Of a stretch of 64,000 nucleotides of DNA, positions 11,633 to 24,737 are shown in pieces. This stretch comes from Dastarcus helophoroides. Its lineage: Eukaryota > Arthropoda > Insecta > Coleoptera > Bothrideridae. Below the pieces are notes generated by a model. That model searched no databases, was not told the DNA's origin, and was given only the letters and a program-made list of their open reading frames with translations. Positions within the stretch are counted from its first letter, which is position 1; every line of letters starts with the position of its first letter. The stretch spans positions 7,074,508-7,138,507 of the forward strand of contig CM053331.1 of NCBI GenBank assembly GCA_028583605.1. The letters are read 5' to 3'. The position numbers and the translations under genes were made by a program.

Positions 11633-13767
11633 TTTAAAGCTTCGTACAATTTTAAAAATCGAAATTTTTGTTACTAGGAGTAATATTTATTTTAATATAG
11701 TAATAAATAAATAATAAATATAGTAGTAATACTAAAAAGTTTAAATTTAAAAAGAAAAAAATAACCAATTATAAAAAATAAAGCCAAAGTTATTAAAAAA
11801 ACCGAAATTTGGAAAAAAGTGAAATTTTTAAAAATTTCGAAATTTTCCTAGAAAGTCAAATTTCTAAAGAAAAATAAAGATTTTAAAAAAGTTAATATTT
11901 AAAAAAATAATTTTTAAAATAGTCGACATTTTCAATAAATTTGCGAATGGAAAAAGGCAAAATTTTAGAAAAATATCGACATTTAAAATAAATTGCAGAA
12001 TTTTTAATTAAATTTTCAAAGAAGATGAATTTTTGAATATTGGAGAAAACTCAAAATAATCAAAAAATTCGTAATTATCAAAAAGGATAAAATTTTGAAA
12101 AGGTAAGATTATGGAAAAAGCCAAAATTTTGAGTAGTTCAAATTTAAAATAAAAACTCATTTTTTTTAAAGTTGAAGATTTAATTGGAAATGTTCAAAAA
12201 AAATTATAAATAATATTCTGAAAAAAGTTCGAAAAAAAATCAAGTTTTTATGGAGTCGAAATTTTGAAAAAAAAGTCAAAGTTTTGAAATGGAGTCGAAA
12301 TTTTTAGAAAAATTCGAAATTATACGAATTGGTCAAAAATTTTAAAATGGGTTTTTAAGAAATGTCTCACTTAAAAGAAAAATCAAAATTTTTAAATAAA
12401 AGATCGACAATTTGCAAAGAATATCAAAATTTTGGGAATAGTTGAAATTAAAAAATTAGTCGAAATTTTTAAGCGTTTTAAAAATTTTTAATTTTGCAAA
12501 GTGGCTAACATTTTGGAAAATTCGAAGATTTGAAGAAACTGAAATTTTCAATAAAGTGGGAATTAAAAAATAAGTCGCTAATTTTTGAAAAGTGCAGATT
12601 TAAGAAAAGGTTAAAATTTTCAAAAAAAAAATTGAAATTTTTTGACACTTTGCTCTTTCTAAATTTTGAGAAATATGCAAAAAAAAAATTAAGTATAATG
12701 CAAAAATTTTTCAAAAACTTTCAAATCTCTAAAAGAAGTCAAAAATTTGAAAATGAAGGAATTTTCAAACAAATAGGTCGAAATTGTGTAGTCCAAATTA
12801 AAAAAAAAATTCTAAACTTTGAAAGAGTAGACACATTCAATGGATCTGAGAATTATCAAGTTTTTAAAATAATTCGAAATTTTAAAAAAGTTTAAATTTT
12901 GAATAATTGGGAAATTTTCACTCAAATTATCAATAAATACCAAAATTTTCGAAGCCGGAATATTGAAACAAGTAAAAAATTATCAGATAGATCGAGGTTT
13001 TTAAAAGTCGAAATACTAAGAAGTTAAAATTTTTAAAAACGTTTAAATTTTTGGTACTTAAAATTTTGAACCAAGGTTACAGATTTTTTAAAAAAGATTG
13101 AAATTTTATGAAATGTCCCCATTTCAAAAAATCGAAACTTTTCAAAAATAGTCGAAATTTTGAAAAATGGTCGACATTTAACAGTCGAAATTATTAGGAA
13201 TCGAAATTTTTAATAAAAATATTATAATTTTTCAAAAAAAAATGATAACACTTTGAAAAAGGTCGAAAATTTAAAAAGTCAAAAGACCAGTTCAAGAAAA
13301 GTCAAAAGTCAAAAATCCAAATTTTCAGAAAAAGTAAAAATTTTCAAAGGGTGAAAATTTTGAAAAAATGTACTTAATTTTAGTAAAAAAACAAAACACC
13401 GAAAAGTTTAAATATTTTCGAAAATGGAGATATTTTTAAAAGTGTATACACACATTTTCGGAAAAGTCGAGACTTAAAAATAAAATAAAGTTGAAATTAC
13501 AAGAAAAGAGTCTAAATTTTGGAATACAATCGAAATTTGGAAAAAATCCACTTTCAAAAAACGCGACATTATTCAAAAATTTTCATTGTCAAGTTTTCTA
13601 AGAAATCTAAAAGTTTCGAAAAGTTACACTTTGAAAATGTCGAAATTTTTAGTCAAAATAAAAAGTTAAAATTTTGAAGAAATTGACATTTTGGATCAAA
13701 TGTAAAACACTAAACATTGTAGCAGCACCCCCATTAGTTTTGGCTACGAGCCGCCACTGCTCATTAA

Positions 13768-13975
13768 TTAAATAAAGATAAATAATCAGAATTATAATTA
13801 TTATAAAATTTTAATTGATGCAATTTAAATCTTTTTTTCATGTCTTTCTTTTTCTAAATGTAAGACAAAGAATGGCAATAACATCAAAAATGGCAAAATA
13901 ACTCGAAAATTTTCAAAAATGGCAAATATGGCATCAAATGGCAAATGCCATGACTTCCGGGCTCTTGATATCACT
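13768..13975. repeat. Third copy of the ggcaataaca repeat
   Basis: Matches 7440-7610 and 16905-17050. It begins directly after the right target duplication of the 9459-13759 element. Confidence 0.65.
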
Positions 13976-14575
13976 GTATTTATAAGTAATGTATATGTTA
14001 GAAGAAATTTACTGCAGGGGTATTGTCCCATAGCCCTTCCTGCACCAGCTGTTTCCTAGTGTTTTTTATATAACTCAAAAACTCCGTTTGAAATTCTGTC
14101 AAATCCAATAACGCCACCGTATCGGAGAAAGGCAGTAACTGACGCCAAGTAAAAAGCCCCCAAAGTGACACAATTATAAGTTTAACGGTTTTGGCAAGTT
14201 TGTTGGCCCATAAACATTTCGGCGTAATTAAAAATCGACCTCATGTCGATGAATATTTACCGCCTCGGTTATCACAGCTTCACAGCAGTTTAAACATTAA
14301 GCATTTAATTGACCTGAAGCAGCGCGGTTTAAATTTGGGCTGTCAACCCCGCGCTCGGAATAAACAACGTCCCACCGACCCCCAACCGACACATCACGTT
14401 TCATTACAAACTAAGGAATGCTGACAGTCCCTTCCTGGATAATATTCGGTGATGGCGGTTCATGAAATGAAACTTTGCTTCTTGTGATTATTGAGATGAC
14501 ATTTTTGCTTTTAAAACTTTCATTTAGACTAGGGCGAACGGCTATAAAATTACATATTAATTTCGAGAAATTGAA
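13976..14575. other. Unique island, no gene identified
   Basis: Moderate-GC, non-repetitive sequence. A 77-residue open frame (14191-14424) has no recognisable domain. This is likely host backbone. Confidence 0.4.
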
Positions 14576-14582
14576 AACTTTC

Positions 14583-14696
14583 TCAGTTTCTCTCTGAAGA
14601 TGACAGCTTGGCTGTCGAAACCAGTAAGAGCAACCTTTGTTGTGTTTTTTAATTTTTCTTGGTTTCAGGGGACAAGATTTGTATTTCAATTCTTGC
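14583..14696 (+). mobile_element. Foldback family A, right half with the best hammerhead-like core of the family
   Basis: CTCT immediately before CTGAAGA (14594-14600), a GACAGC/GCTGTC hairpin, GAAA (14617-14620), then CCAGTA followed by AGAG. CUCU and AGAG could form stem I around a GUA cleavage site. One unpaired U after CTGAAGA departs from the classical core. The arm continues to atttcaatt. Confidence 0.65.
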
Positions 14697-14699
14697 AAT

Positions 14700-15640
14700 T
14701 TCTTTCGACCAAAATATTTCTCATAATTTCAGTATTTAAGTCAATATTTAGAGGTAAACGTCGAGTTAAATTACTTTAATAAAAACGTTTCTTTTTAAAA
14801 TTTTGACAATTTACCCGAAATGCGAGCTTTGGATTTAAAATTCATTTAAATAAGTATCGAAAATCAAATTTTAAATGTCGAGAAAAGATGCAAATTTGAG
14901 TGTTTAACAAAAAGCAAGTTTTAGCATGGAATTTTAAGAATTCGTTTTTGTCGTGTTTAAAAATTTCGAATTTAAACTTGAAACTTTTTTGAAAGTTTGA
15001 TTATTTGCTCAATCAATTTTTGGAAAAGGTTGAAGTTTTAACATGAAAGTCTAACTCTTGACAATATTTATTTAAAGAACTTAGATCTCTTTCTAACAAT
15101 TTTGACTGGTACTCATGAAATTTCGACTCTTTTCTTGAAAATCTATTAAAAAAATATAAGTAAATAAAAATTCCTAGTTTAGGCTCGGAATTTTGCCCCA
15201 ATTTCGAAAATGCTGTCCACCTTATTCTCCAAATTTTCACTTTAACTTAATATTTCATTTTTTGGAACTTTATTTAAAAAAAATAAGTAAATAAAAATTC
15301 CTAGTTTAGGCTCAGAATTTTGCCGCAATTTAGAAAATACTGTTGACCTTAATTTTCAAATTTTAACTTTAACCTAATATTTTATTTTTTTCTCAAAACT
15401 TTGCAAGTGAATAGATTTCATTCTGTTTTTTTTAACTTTAACTTTTTTTAGTATAAACTTTGTAATTTGTAATAACAAGTTAACATGAAATTACGAGATA
15501 AACTGGAAAATTATTTAAGAAATTTAATAAATTTTTTTTCGTCTGTAACTAGTTTAAAATTGTAATATTGACAAAAGCTCTAAGATTATACTAAATGAAA
15601 AATACGCACCTGATTGCATATGTAAAATTTTATAAAATAG
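14700..15640. repeat. A+T-rich repeat with a ~126-bp tandem pair
   Basis: Contains two adjacent copies of a unit with taaataaaaattcctagttt (near 15161 and 15287) followed by gaattttgcc and a ctgt.gacctta segment. The rest is degenerate A+T-rich sequence without genes. Confidence 0.55.
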
Positions 15641-18050
15641 TCAAAATTTTTTGGAAAAATCCACATTTTAAAAAATTTCAACATTTTAAAAGAAAATCCA
15701 AATTAAAAGGAATCCGAATTTTTTTGATTTAAACTTTGATATGTTTTGTTAAAAGAAATTTTAAAAAAATTGTCAATTTTCAAAAAACTTGTATTTTGGG
15801 AATAAAGGAATAGCGAAAATATGTCAAAATTTTCTAGAAATAAACATTGTGTGGAAAATTCCAAGTAAAATTTTTAAAGAATATTCAAATTTTCATATAA
15901 AAGTTAATATTTAAAAAAAAATAGTAAGATATTTAAAAAGCTTAACTTTTTAAAAAACCAAAATTCAGGAAAACAGTCAAAAATTTCAAAGAAAAGGGAG
16001 TTTTGAAAAATGCCAAGATTTGAAAAACTGAAATTTTTAAAAAGGTCGACTTTTGAAATAAAGAAAATTTTTAAAAAGTGTCTAAATTGGAAAAAAAATA
16101 TTTTGAAAAGTCGAATATTTTAAGGCGAAATTGTTAAAAATATCACAAATTTTATAAAAAATTTATACTTTCAAGAAATTCACGATTTGAAGAAAAATAT
16201 TGAAATTTTAAAAAGCTAAAATTTTTAAAAGCCCATTTATTTAAAAAATAGGTTAAAATTTCAATAAAATATCAAAATTTTTCGATCTTTCCGAAATGTT
16301 ACTTTCTTAGTTTAATTTTGGTTTTATTTTTTTTCCCTAAAACTGGTTTTCTTCTTGGAAATATCACTCTTTTTTTCTAAATTTCGATTGTACTTTTCAA
16401 AAATCGTTTAATTTTTCAAATTATTTTCATTAGTATTTAGCTTTTTCTGAAAATTTCTTTAAAATTTGACTTTTGAGAGTTTTAGCTTGGTTTGCATAAT
16501 TCGTCTAATTTTCACAATTTTGACTTGTATTTTAAAATTAGGTTTATGGAAATCTGAACTCGAAATTAGATTTTTTGCTCTAAAAATTCGTTCATTTTTG
16601 CAAAATTGTATCGACATTTTTATGTAAAACTAACAATTCCAAGAAAGATTTCTTTTAAATTTCAAGATTGTCAAAATTTGAATAAGGTAAAAATTCTGAT
16701 CTTTGGAAATTGCTTTTTTTTCAAATGCTGTCTTTTTCGGAAAATTCGTTTTTTGGAAATTTTGAATTTTTGTTTTTAAAATTTCAAAATTTTTTGAAAT
16801 ATTCGTCAAGTCTCAATTTCTATTTTAAAACCGAGTTTCTAACTGTTTAGTTATTTTTCGAAATTTCTACCTCCGATTCATGAAATTTAATGAAAATATA
16901 ATCAGAATTATAATTATTATAAAATTTTAATTGGTGCAATTTAAATATTTTTTATGTCTTTCTTTTTCTAAATATAAGGCAAAAAATGGCAATAACACCA
17001 AAAATAACCCGAAAATTGTCAATAATGGCAAATATGGCATCAAATGGCAAATGCCCTAACTTCCTAGCTCTATTCATTTATTTTCTAAAATTTACTTTTA
17101 AACCAAATTTTATTTTTATAAATTTTGGTTTTCTCTCGAGGTTTCAACTTTATTATCAAATCCTGAGTTTAATCTTAAATTTTTTTTGAAAATAATTTAT
17201 AAATATTTAAAATTAAACTGAAAATTTTTAAAATTTTTAATTTAACTTTTCAATGTTGAAGATTTTTCGGAAAAATCCTCATTTTAAAAAATTTCAACAT
17301 TTTAAAAGAAAATCTAAATTAAAACGAATCCGAATTTTTTTGATTTAAATTTTGATGTTTTGTTAAAAGAAATGTTAAAAAAATTGTAAATTTTCAAAAA
17401 ACTTGTATTTTGGGAATAAACGAATAGCGAAAATATGTCAAAATTTTCTAGAAAAAAAAACATTTTGAAAAGTGGAAAATTTCAAGTAAAATTTTTAAAG
17501 AATATTTAAATTTTCATATAAAAGTTAATATTTAAAAAAAAAATACTTGTGTAGTCCAAATTTTAAAAAGTTTAACTTTTTAAATAGCCAAAATTCAGGA
17601 AAATAGTAAAAAATTTCAAAGAAAAGCGAGTTTTGAAAAATGCCAAGATTTGAAAAACTGGAATTTTTAAAAAGGTCGACTTTTGAAATTGGGCAAATTT
17701 TTAAAAAGTGTCTAAATTGGAAAAAAAATATTTTGAAAAGTCGAATATTTTAAGTCGAAATTGTTAAAAATATCGCAAATTTCATAAAAAGTTTATATTT
17801 TCAAGAAATTCACGATTTGAAAAAAATATTGAAATTTTAAAAACCTAAAATTTTTAAAAGCCCATTAATTTAAAAAATAGGTTAAAATTTCAATGAAAAT
17901 CAAAATTTTTGGAGCAGTGTTAATTTTCAAAAAAGTATTCAAAAAGATCAAAAATTATACAAAAAGGCAAAATTTACAAAAATTTTTAAAATACGAACTT
18001 TTTAAAAAGTTCCAAATTTTTGAAAAGGCCAAAATTTCTAAAAATGGATG
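15640..18050. repeat. A-rich direct repeats, ~1.6 kb spacing
   Basis: The block at about 15650-16285 (aaaaatccacattttaaaaa, cttgtattttgggaataaa, gaaaagtcgaatattttaag) recurs at about 17270-17920. Between them, 16287-17262 is the second copy of the 6815-7800 repeat. The plus strand is A-rich, the opposite polarity to 3814-7430. Confidence 0.7.
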
Positions 18051-18489
18051 AATTCTAAAAATGTCGAAATGTTAAAAAAAGTCGACATTTTAATATCTTG
18101 AAAGAGAATACTGGAGATGAAATAAAACTTCAAAAAAGTGGAAAATAAAAAATTATCAGGTTCAAATTTACAAAAAAAGTCAAGATTTTCAGCAAGAGAT
18201 AAAAATTTGAAAAACTGACATTTCTAAAAGGTTAAAATGTTCAACAAATGTTGAGATATGTCAAAATATTTTGTCATGCTGAATTCAATTTTTAAAGTTA
18301 TTCAATTAAAAATGGTTGGCGCATCCACCAGATATATTTCCTGTTCGTTTAATTTTACTGAACTTGTAATATTCGAAACACTTAACTAAAAAAAAGCGAC
18401 ACCTTCGAAGTTATGCTTATGATGTATTTTTGTTTCATATTCAAACAATTCACGTCAAAGAAATATAATAATAAAATCAAACGTGTCAA

Positions 18490-19741
18490 AATAAATGAGT
18501 TTATATTTCTGACTCGGCTGATTTTTTTAAATCTACCCAAATATAATTAAATAAACATTTCAGTGCTTTCAAATATTAAAACCCTAATAAAACATTTATG
18601 GAGAATATTCTATTAATTTACGTATTCAGCAGATTCAACTGAAAAGTTGAATGATATGCAGCCACTGTTAACTAAAATTTATATCGGTGAAGAAAAATAA
18701 TAGCGAAACCTGGATACATCAATGCATTATTTACACAATTTGCATTCTAAAACGTTAAATTCATTTTCTAATTCGTGCAATAGATCTGCTTATTAAACGA
18801 ATGAAGCTTTTCTATTCAAATATTTTTTTTTACTTATTCGCTCCTCAATTTCAACATTAATTTTTTCATGAAACCTTTTTCATAAATTTTAAAAGTAAAG
18901 TGGAAATTTCCAAAGTTGTGTTATTTATTACATTTCCCCTACGAGTTTACACATCAAAATGTTGGTTTTAAAACAAATTGAAGTCGAAATTGTTTTGAAA
19001 TTTTGGGAAACATTTTTTTTAATTCTGAGTTTTTTCATTTGAAACATTCGAATGCAAAATTTTGGTATTAAATTAGAAAATTGAAATACGAAACTATTCC
19101 TCTCTTGGTTTTAGGGGAGAAGTTTTGTATTTCAATTATTGAAGATAAACAAGGACCATCCGTTCCACCAAAATTAAATTAGAAATAACAATGTTTAAAT
19201 AGAAATTAGCAGAAGGATTTTTTTTAGACATTTTAAAGTTTCTTCTCGAAATTTCGACATCGTTTTCAAGTTTTACCTTAAATTTAAAATTTCGAAAAAC
19301 TACTTTGTAAAAATTTAAGTTTTTTTTTAACATTAATCTTTGCATTTTGAATTCATCTAAGAATTTTAACTTTTGATATAAAGTTTCAAATTTATAATCC
19401 AAAATTGGAGAGTATCGTTTCACGAATTTCTTGTTCTTATCTTGTTCTTACTGCAAGAACAAGACACGAAATCTGTGAGCGAGAACATGACAAGACAAGA
19501 AGTTCTTTTAACAAGATTTCTGGTCAAAAAATTAGCAAGAAGCAAGACTTTTGCTTTTTAAATGCTTTCTTAAAATTAAAATAAGCTTTAAAAAAGTGTT
19601 TTTCAACCTTTTTGAATACAAAATTCCTTTACAAGTAATAAATTCGAGCAATTCCTCCCAAATTAAAATTTGGAAATATTGAAATTCCATAAAACATCCA
19701 AATTGATACTTTGATTTTTTCCTTGAAACTAAAATCTTGAC
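18490..19741. repeat. Outer left arm of a large inverted duplication
   Basis: Reverse complement of about 29260-30170. Shared landmarks include gactcggctgattttttt against aaaaaatcagccgagt, the gaatgaagcttttctattcaa block, and the region with ttgttcttatcttgttc. Its continuation is split at 19741 by the hAT element and resumes at 24730. Confidence 0.8.
19090..19170. mobile_element. Family A terminal fragment
   Basis: Reads tctcttggttttaggggaga ... atttcaattattgaagataa ... ggaccatccgttccaccaaa, the end of the family A arm, here built into the satellite unit. Equivalent fragments in reverse orientation lie at 28137-28208, 28825-28896 and 29500-29601. Confidence 0.65.
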
Positions 19742-20502
19742 CAGTGGCGTACCTAGGGGGAGCGGTGGGTGCGGTCCGCACCGGGCGGCACTTACCTTGG
19801 GGCGGCATTTTTTATATTTACTTATCGTTGTAAAAAGCAACTTATTCATTTCCTATTTATTTTCTTTCTTGAATAATAAATGATTATTATGATTATTATA
19901 AGTTTAATATTTGGTTTATATAAATTATGATTAACTATATGATTTCGAATATTATTCCTCGGTGTATATAAATGCATTTTAGTGTAAATTTTGAATTCTA
20001 ATTCAAGAACAAGATAATAATTTTATTTTATTGTATTCATTAAAATTCATTGAATTCGTAAAAGGATCTTTACGATTTTGTTCGGCAATTTTTCCTAACT
20101 AAAATTTTTTGATATCAGTTTATAAATGTCATTTCTTTTGAAAAGTTTATATGATTACTTTTAAGTGATATATCAATATTTTTTTAAATCATCGATTTTT
20201 CTTTTGAAAAGCAGGCCCGGCGGAAGGCGGTCTGCTAGGTCTGCAAAGCATTAGGGCGCCGGCATAAGAACTATCTTTTTCAAGCAACAAAATCTAAACG
20301 AGACAAAACAAAAATACTGACGAAGTTACAATTTCAGGAATCGCAAATAGATAAATATACTCAGCCTGTTTTGAAGAATTGTATTTGGAATGATAAATTG
20401 CTTATAAACCATTTTTTGTAAAACTGTTGTTAAAAGTGACATTTTTAGTTCATTGATAAGTGAACTAAAAATTGACTTTTATAATGACACTTGACAAAAA
20501 CA

Positions 20503-20548
20503 CTTTTAACACTAGTGCGAAAAAGTTTTTTCGCACTAGTGTTAAAAG
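20503..20548. repeat. Near-perfect hairpin
   Basis: cttttaacactagtgcgaaa faces tttcgcactagtgttaaaag with almost no loop. The cttttaac/gttaaaag ends resemble the termini of the element at 21661-21779, so this is probably a short related foldback. Confidence 0.7.
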
Positions 20549-20557
20549 TAAATATAG

Positions 20558-20754
20558 CAGTGTTTCCCAAACTTCTTTTGCCCTAACCCGGTTGTTTTTA
20601 ATATTTTCCCTTCGCCACTCACTAAAAGATGTTTTAATTATATCTTAATGCTGGATAGAAGTAATCATTTGTGAGTATGAAGACAATTCTGCAGCCTGGT
20701 ATTTTATTTTTGTGGTCCGCTGCCGGGTTGTGACCCACTGTTTAGGAAACACTG
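20558..20754. mobile_element. hAT-like MITE nested in the hAT element
   Basis: Starts cagtgtttcccaaac and ends with gtttaggaaacactg, so the ends are imperfect inverted repeats. Inside, acccggttg faces gggttgtgacccac. The flanks are TA-rich (tatag on the left, atatat on the right), so the target duplication is not clear. No gene. Confidence 0.65.
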
Positions 20755-21660
20755 ATATATATAGCAATATGCAATATAAAATAGAAAGCTGTACTGGTAA
20801 AATTAGAAAGATATTTTTTTTGGTTGAACGGACTGGTCCAACAATATTGTGTTTCCAAACATTAAAACATTCAAAATAGTTATAAATTATTTATTTATAA
20901 TATTAATATTACTATAACAATCTGAACGGTTACTTATTTTAGTTTTCCTGAGAAGTAAATGCAGAGGTATTTATGCAAAGTAATCCGTGCAAAAACCAGG
21001 ACGGATGTTGCTTTTAGTCTTCATAATATAAAACAAAGATTTTTTAATATCATCCAGTGTTAATTTACAAAATTCTTGAGAGCGACAGACTCCAAATAAT
21101 CCAAAAACTGACGCAACTTTTTACTGCATATTTGGTGTCTGAAGCTTCATTCAAAAAAATCTTGTACGCTAATTTTAATACTTGCTTATATCCTAGTTTG
21201 ATTTAAAAACTAGCTTTTATCATAGAGAGATTCCATAACTTAGAATTTCCTTCGGCGTAAACCAAAAATATATTTTTAGTGAAGTTATCCGCTAGATTCT
21301 TTATTTCATACCATCATATTTTTGTCCCGATTTCTGGAGCAATAAATCTCAGTTGATGTATTTGCTGTTTCTTCAACAGCAGATGGAATATTAAAATTGC
21401 TTTAATTTCCAATCTTTTCTTCAAAATTCATGTTTATTAGCCATAAAATCTACAATATTTTAGGACAGGTTCAATTGTGATTACTAATTAACATTAAACA
21501 ACTTACAATTGTTTTACTTAGTTACACTCTATCCAATACCTGACTTGATTGTCAGATGTAAATGTCAAATATGTAATTCAACACGCAAACAATAAATCTA
21601 AAATTCAATCCTAGGGACAGCATTTTCTCTTTTAATTTAACAGTTTTACAAAAAATATTG

Positions 21661-21779
21661 TATGATACACTTGTTAAAAGTGATTTTATTTTGTTCGTGG
21701 GGTTGCTCCACTCGCTACGCTCGTTCCGCAATACTCCCCACTCACAAAATAAAATGTCACTTTTAACACTTGTATCATA
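21661..21779. mobile_element. Small foldback (MITE-like)
   Basis: Outer inverted arms run tatgatacacttgttaaaag and cttttaacacttgtatcata. Inner inverted segments are attttattttgttcgtgggg and ccccactcacaaaataaaat, around a G+C-richer loop with cactcgctacgctcgttcc. 119 bp, no gene. Confidence 0.75.
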
Positions 21780-22009
21780 AATAACTATTGTTCATTCGCG
21801 ATTCAATCTTTTAACAGTAAAGAGTGAAACAAATTATTAGGGTGCCAGTGCATTTGGAGAGTTTATTATAGGTAAGTATATTATATTACGTATTATAGAT
21901 ATAGATATTATTCTAAATGCTATTCAGAGTAGTAAAATGACTTTGCCGTTTTCTATACATAATATACTATTTATTTCGACAAGTTATATTTTTATTATAT
22001 ATCCCTAGG

Positions 22010-24530
22010 ATGAAACGAGTAAAAGAAAATGGTGCGTCATTTAGAAAGAAAAGGAAGAGAAGGGAGGAAATACAGACTAAAAATACTGGAACACTACTCA
22101 AATATATCTCCCATAAGTCAACTTCTAGTTCTTTTAGTATTGTTGCCTCAAATACGGGCGAAGAAGCAGCCCTCGAAGGCGAAAAAACATTTTCCAATGT
22201 TGTTCAAGAGGAAAGACCTGTTTCACACACTGGCGAAGAAGTAGAAAGTTCATCAAGTTCTGATGAAGAATCTGCTGCACAAATTATTCCATCTATTTCT
22301 ATGAAAGATATTGGATTATGGCCTAACAAAATTGACGACAATACAAGAGTATTTCTGGTACGTCAAGGTCCCTTTGCAATTCAAAATTTGGACGCCGACT
22401 TCAGCGAAGGAGTAAAACGTCCTAATAATACAATCAAAGCCAAAGGTGAAACAAGAAAACTGAGTCAGGACTGGTTTTTTCAAATTTTGCCTAATAGCGA
22501 AAAGCTCTTAAGATCGTGGATGGTATATTCACCATCGAAGAAAAGTACTTATTGTTTCTGCTGCAAACTGTTTGATAATCTTTGTCAAGCAGGTTTTAAT
22601 ACTGAAAATGGTTTTAACAAATGGTGGAAACTTAATCCCAAAATTAGTCAACATGAGGTGAGTCCACTGCACATTCGATCATATTCCAAATGGAAGGAAT
22701 TAGAAATAAGACTTGGACGTGGCGCAACTATTGACAAACTACAACAACAGAATATTGATAAAGAAATAAAAATAGGAAGGAAATTCTAACAAGAATACTT
22801 GATATAATTAGATTCTTAGCAAAACAAAATTTGGCGTTTCGAGGACATCGTGAAAGTGTTCATCAGGAAAACATCGATTCAATGGAAAATAGAGGAAATT
22901 TTCTTGAGCTTGTTGACTTATTGGCTAACTACGACCCAGTATTACGAGAACACGTAGTAAAAATTAAAATGGGTAATAAATATAGTATTTCTTATTTGTC
23001 GCCGAAGATTCAGAACGAATTCATAGAGCTATTGGGAGGCGCAGTCAGAAAAACAATTATGGATCAAATAAGGCAGGCTAAATACTTTTGTATTATATTT
23101 GAAAGCACTCCTGACATTTCACACAAAGATCAAACCAGTCAAATTATTAGATATGTAGTTATTGATGGTAGCGAAGTTAAAGTTGTAGAATCGTTTATTG
23201 ACTTTGTAGAAACTAAAGGAAAAACTGCTGGTGAAATCACAGATATGATTTTAACGAAATTAGAAAATGACGGTTTAGATATAAAAAATTGCAGAGGACA
23301 GGCTTACGATAATGCTGCCGTCATGGCAGGAAAGCACAGCGGTGTTCAAACTCGTATTAAAGAAATAAATCCAAATGCAGAATTTGTAGCATGTACAAAT
23401 CATTCTTTAAACCTGGCATGTTTACATGCAACTTCTACAGCTATCAATTCCATCACATTTTTTGGAACTTTCGAACTGTTGTTTTCGTTGTTTTCTTCTT
23501 CCACTCACAGATGGAATGTTTTACTTTCTGTCACTGGTCAAGGTGTTAAACGTAGTGTAGAAACTCGCTAGAGCTGCCGCGGTAACTGTAGTAAAAAAAC
23601 ATTTTTTTTTACATTTTAAGCGCTTTGGAAAAATTGACATCTGAAGAAGAAAGTAGTAAAACGAGATGAGATGCTGGAGTATTACTCAATTCTATGCAAT
23701 CTTTTTCTTTTCTATGTTACCTTCATTTATGGGAACCCGTCCTTTTGGAAATTAATGACGCCCAAAAATACCTGCAAATAAAAGGGTTAAATGTCCACTA
23801 ATGCCATATAAAACTAAATTCTTTGCAAACACATTTCATGGAACAAAGAGATACGCTAGTACAAAACGCTGTTATAGCAGCCAAAATAATTTGTCAAGAG
23901 TTGGAGATATCGACTGAGCGTCGAGTTAGAAGGAGAAAAAATATGAGTGGGGAAAATTCGCGAGACGTGGGGCTATCCTTACAAGAAGAAGTACGAAGAG
24001 AAACGTTTTCATCTATGGACAGAATTATAAAGGAAATAAAAGAACGCTTCGATCAGTTGCATGGCCTTGTAAGAAAATATTCGTGTATAATACTGTGTAA
24101 CCTACTAAATGAAGAATTTGAATGTCAAATAAATGACTTGATTGACATTGATAAAGAACAGTTCCATATTGAAAGAAAAAGGATCCAGGTTTTTATGGCT
24201 GTACCTACACTAAAAGAAGAGGCAAAACATTGGAAAAACGGGGAGAAGGGCCCTTTTGATCTGCTAAAATTTATTCAGCAGTATAGGTTGGAAAATTCTG
24301 TTCCCAACATTGTAATTTTGTTAAGAATTTTTTTAACAATTTCAATCAGTGTCGCTAGTTGCGAAAGAAGCTTCTCAAAATTGAAGTTGATAAAAAATTA
24401 TCTTCGTTCTATAATGAGTCAATTAAGACTACAAAATCTTGCAATATTGTCAATAGAACAAGAAATTACAAATAATATAAATTTTGAGAGCATTATACAC
24501 GATTTTTCTAGTATGAAAGCTGAAGAGTAG
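22010..24530 (+). pseudogene. hAT transposase (ZMYM1/TTF-type) pseudogene
   Basis: Three consecutive frames form one decayed transposase. Frame 1 (22010-22789) has a Lys/Arg-rich start, a Ser/Glu-rich stretch (about residues 70-95), and a TTF-type zinc-finger-like part with CFCCKLF near residues 180-190. A one-base shift near 22780 leads to frame 2 (22831-23571), a DUF4371-like core with STPDISHKDQ and AYDNAAVMAG. The position where relatives usually have the first catalytic Asp reads ESTPD here. After a stop at 23571 about 250 bp are badly decayed, then frame 3 (23823-24530) ends with a hAT C-terminal dimerisation motif, SVASCERSFSKLKLIKNYLR. The family performs cut-and-paste transposition with 8-bp duplications. 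No intact protein is possible. Confidence 0.9.
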
Positions 24531-24737
24531 ATATTATATAAATATGTTTACGAGTGCATACAAATATGTCTAAAAAAATTTACTCCGTGTATTAATTAAT
24601 ATTGATTAAATAACTTAATAATTTATTTATGTGTATTAATTTATAAAAACCACTATTTGATTGACTTATAATAGAAAGGGCGCAAACTGGAGATCGCCCC
24701 GGGCGGCAAAAGTTCTAGGTACGCCACTGATCTTGAC

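Larger units (their letters stand above)
9459..13759. mobile_element. Non-autonomous hAT-like element packed with A+T satellite (4.3 kb)
   Basis: The ends are perfect inverted repeats, cagtggcggctcg at 9459 and cgagccgccactg ending at 13759, with gcagcacccccat-like text just inside both. An 8-bp duplication, ctcattaa, flanks it at 9451-9458 and 13760-13767. The interior has no transposase. It is made of degenerate AAATTTCGA-type satellite whose strand bias flips from T-rich on the left to A-rich on the right, plus a Helitron-like insertion (10474-10900) and a family A half-copy (11478-11632). The sequence outside the duplication resembles the 7440 and 16905 repeats, consistent with insertion into that repeat. 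Confidence 0.85.
19742..24729 (+). mobile_element. hAT transposon, full length with decayed transposase
   Basis: Perfect 15-bp terminal inverted repeats (cagtggcgtacctag at 19742 and ctaggtacgccactg ending at 24729) enclose 4988 bp. An 8-bp target duplication, atcttgac, flanks it at 19734-19741 and 24730-24737. A paralogous empty site is visible on the minus strand at about 27560-27600, where the same flanks join over one atcttgac. The left 2.2 kb is non-coding with nested small elements. The right half carries a broken ZMYM1-like hAT transposase. Confidence 0.95.

Noticed and set aside
14191..14424. 77-codon open frame
   Set aside because: No domain and unremarkable composition. A chance frame is likely.
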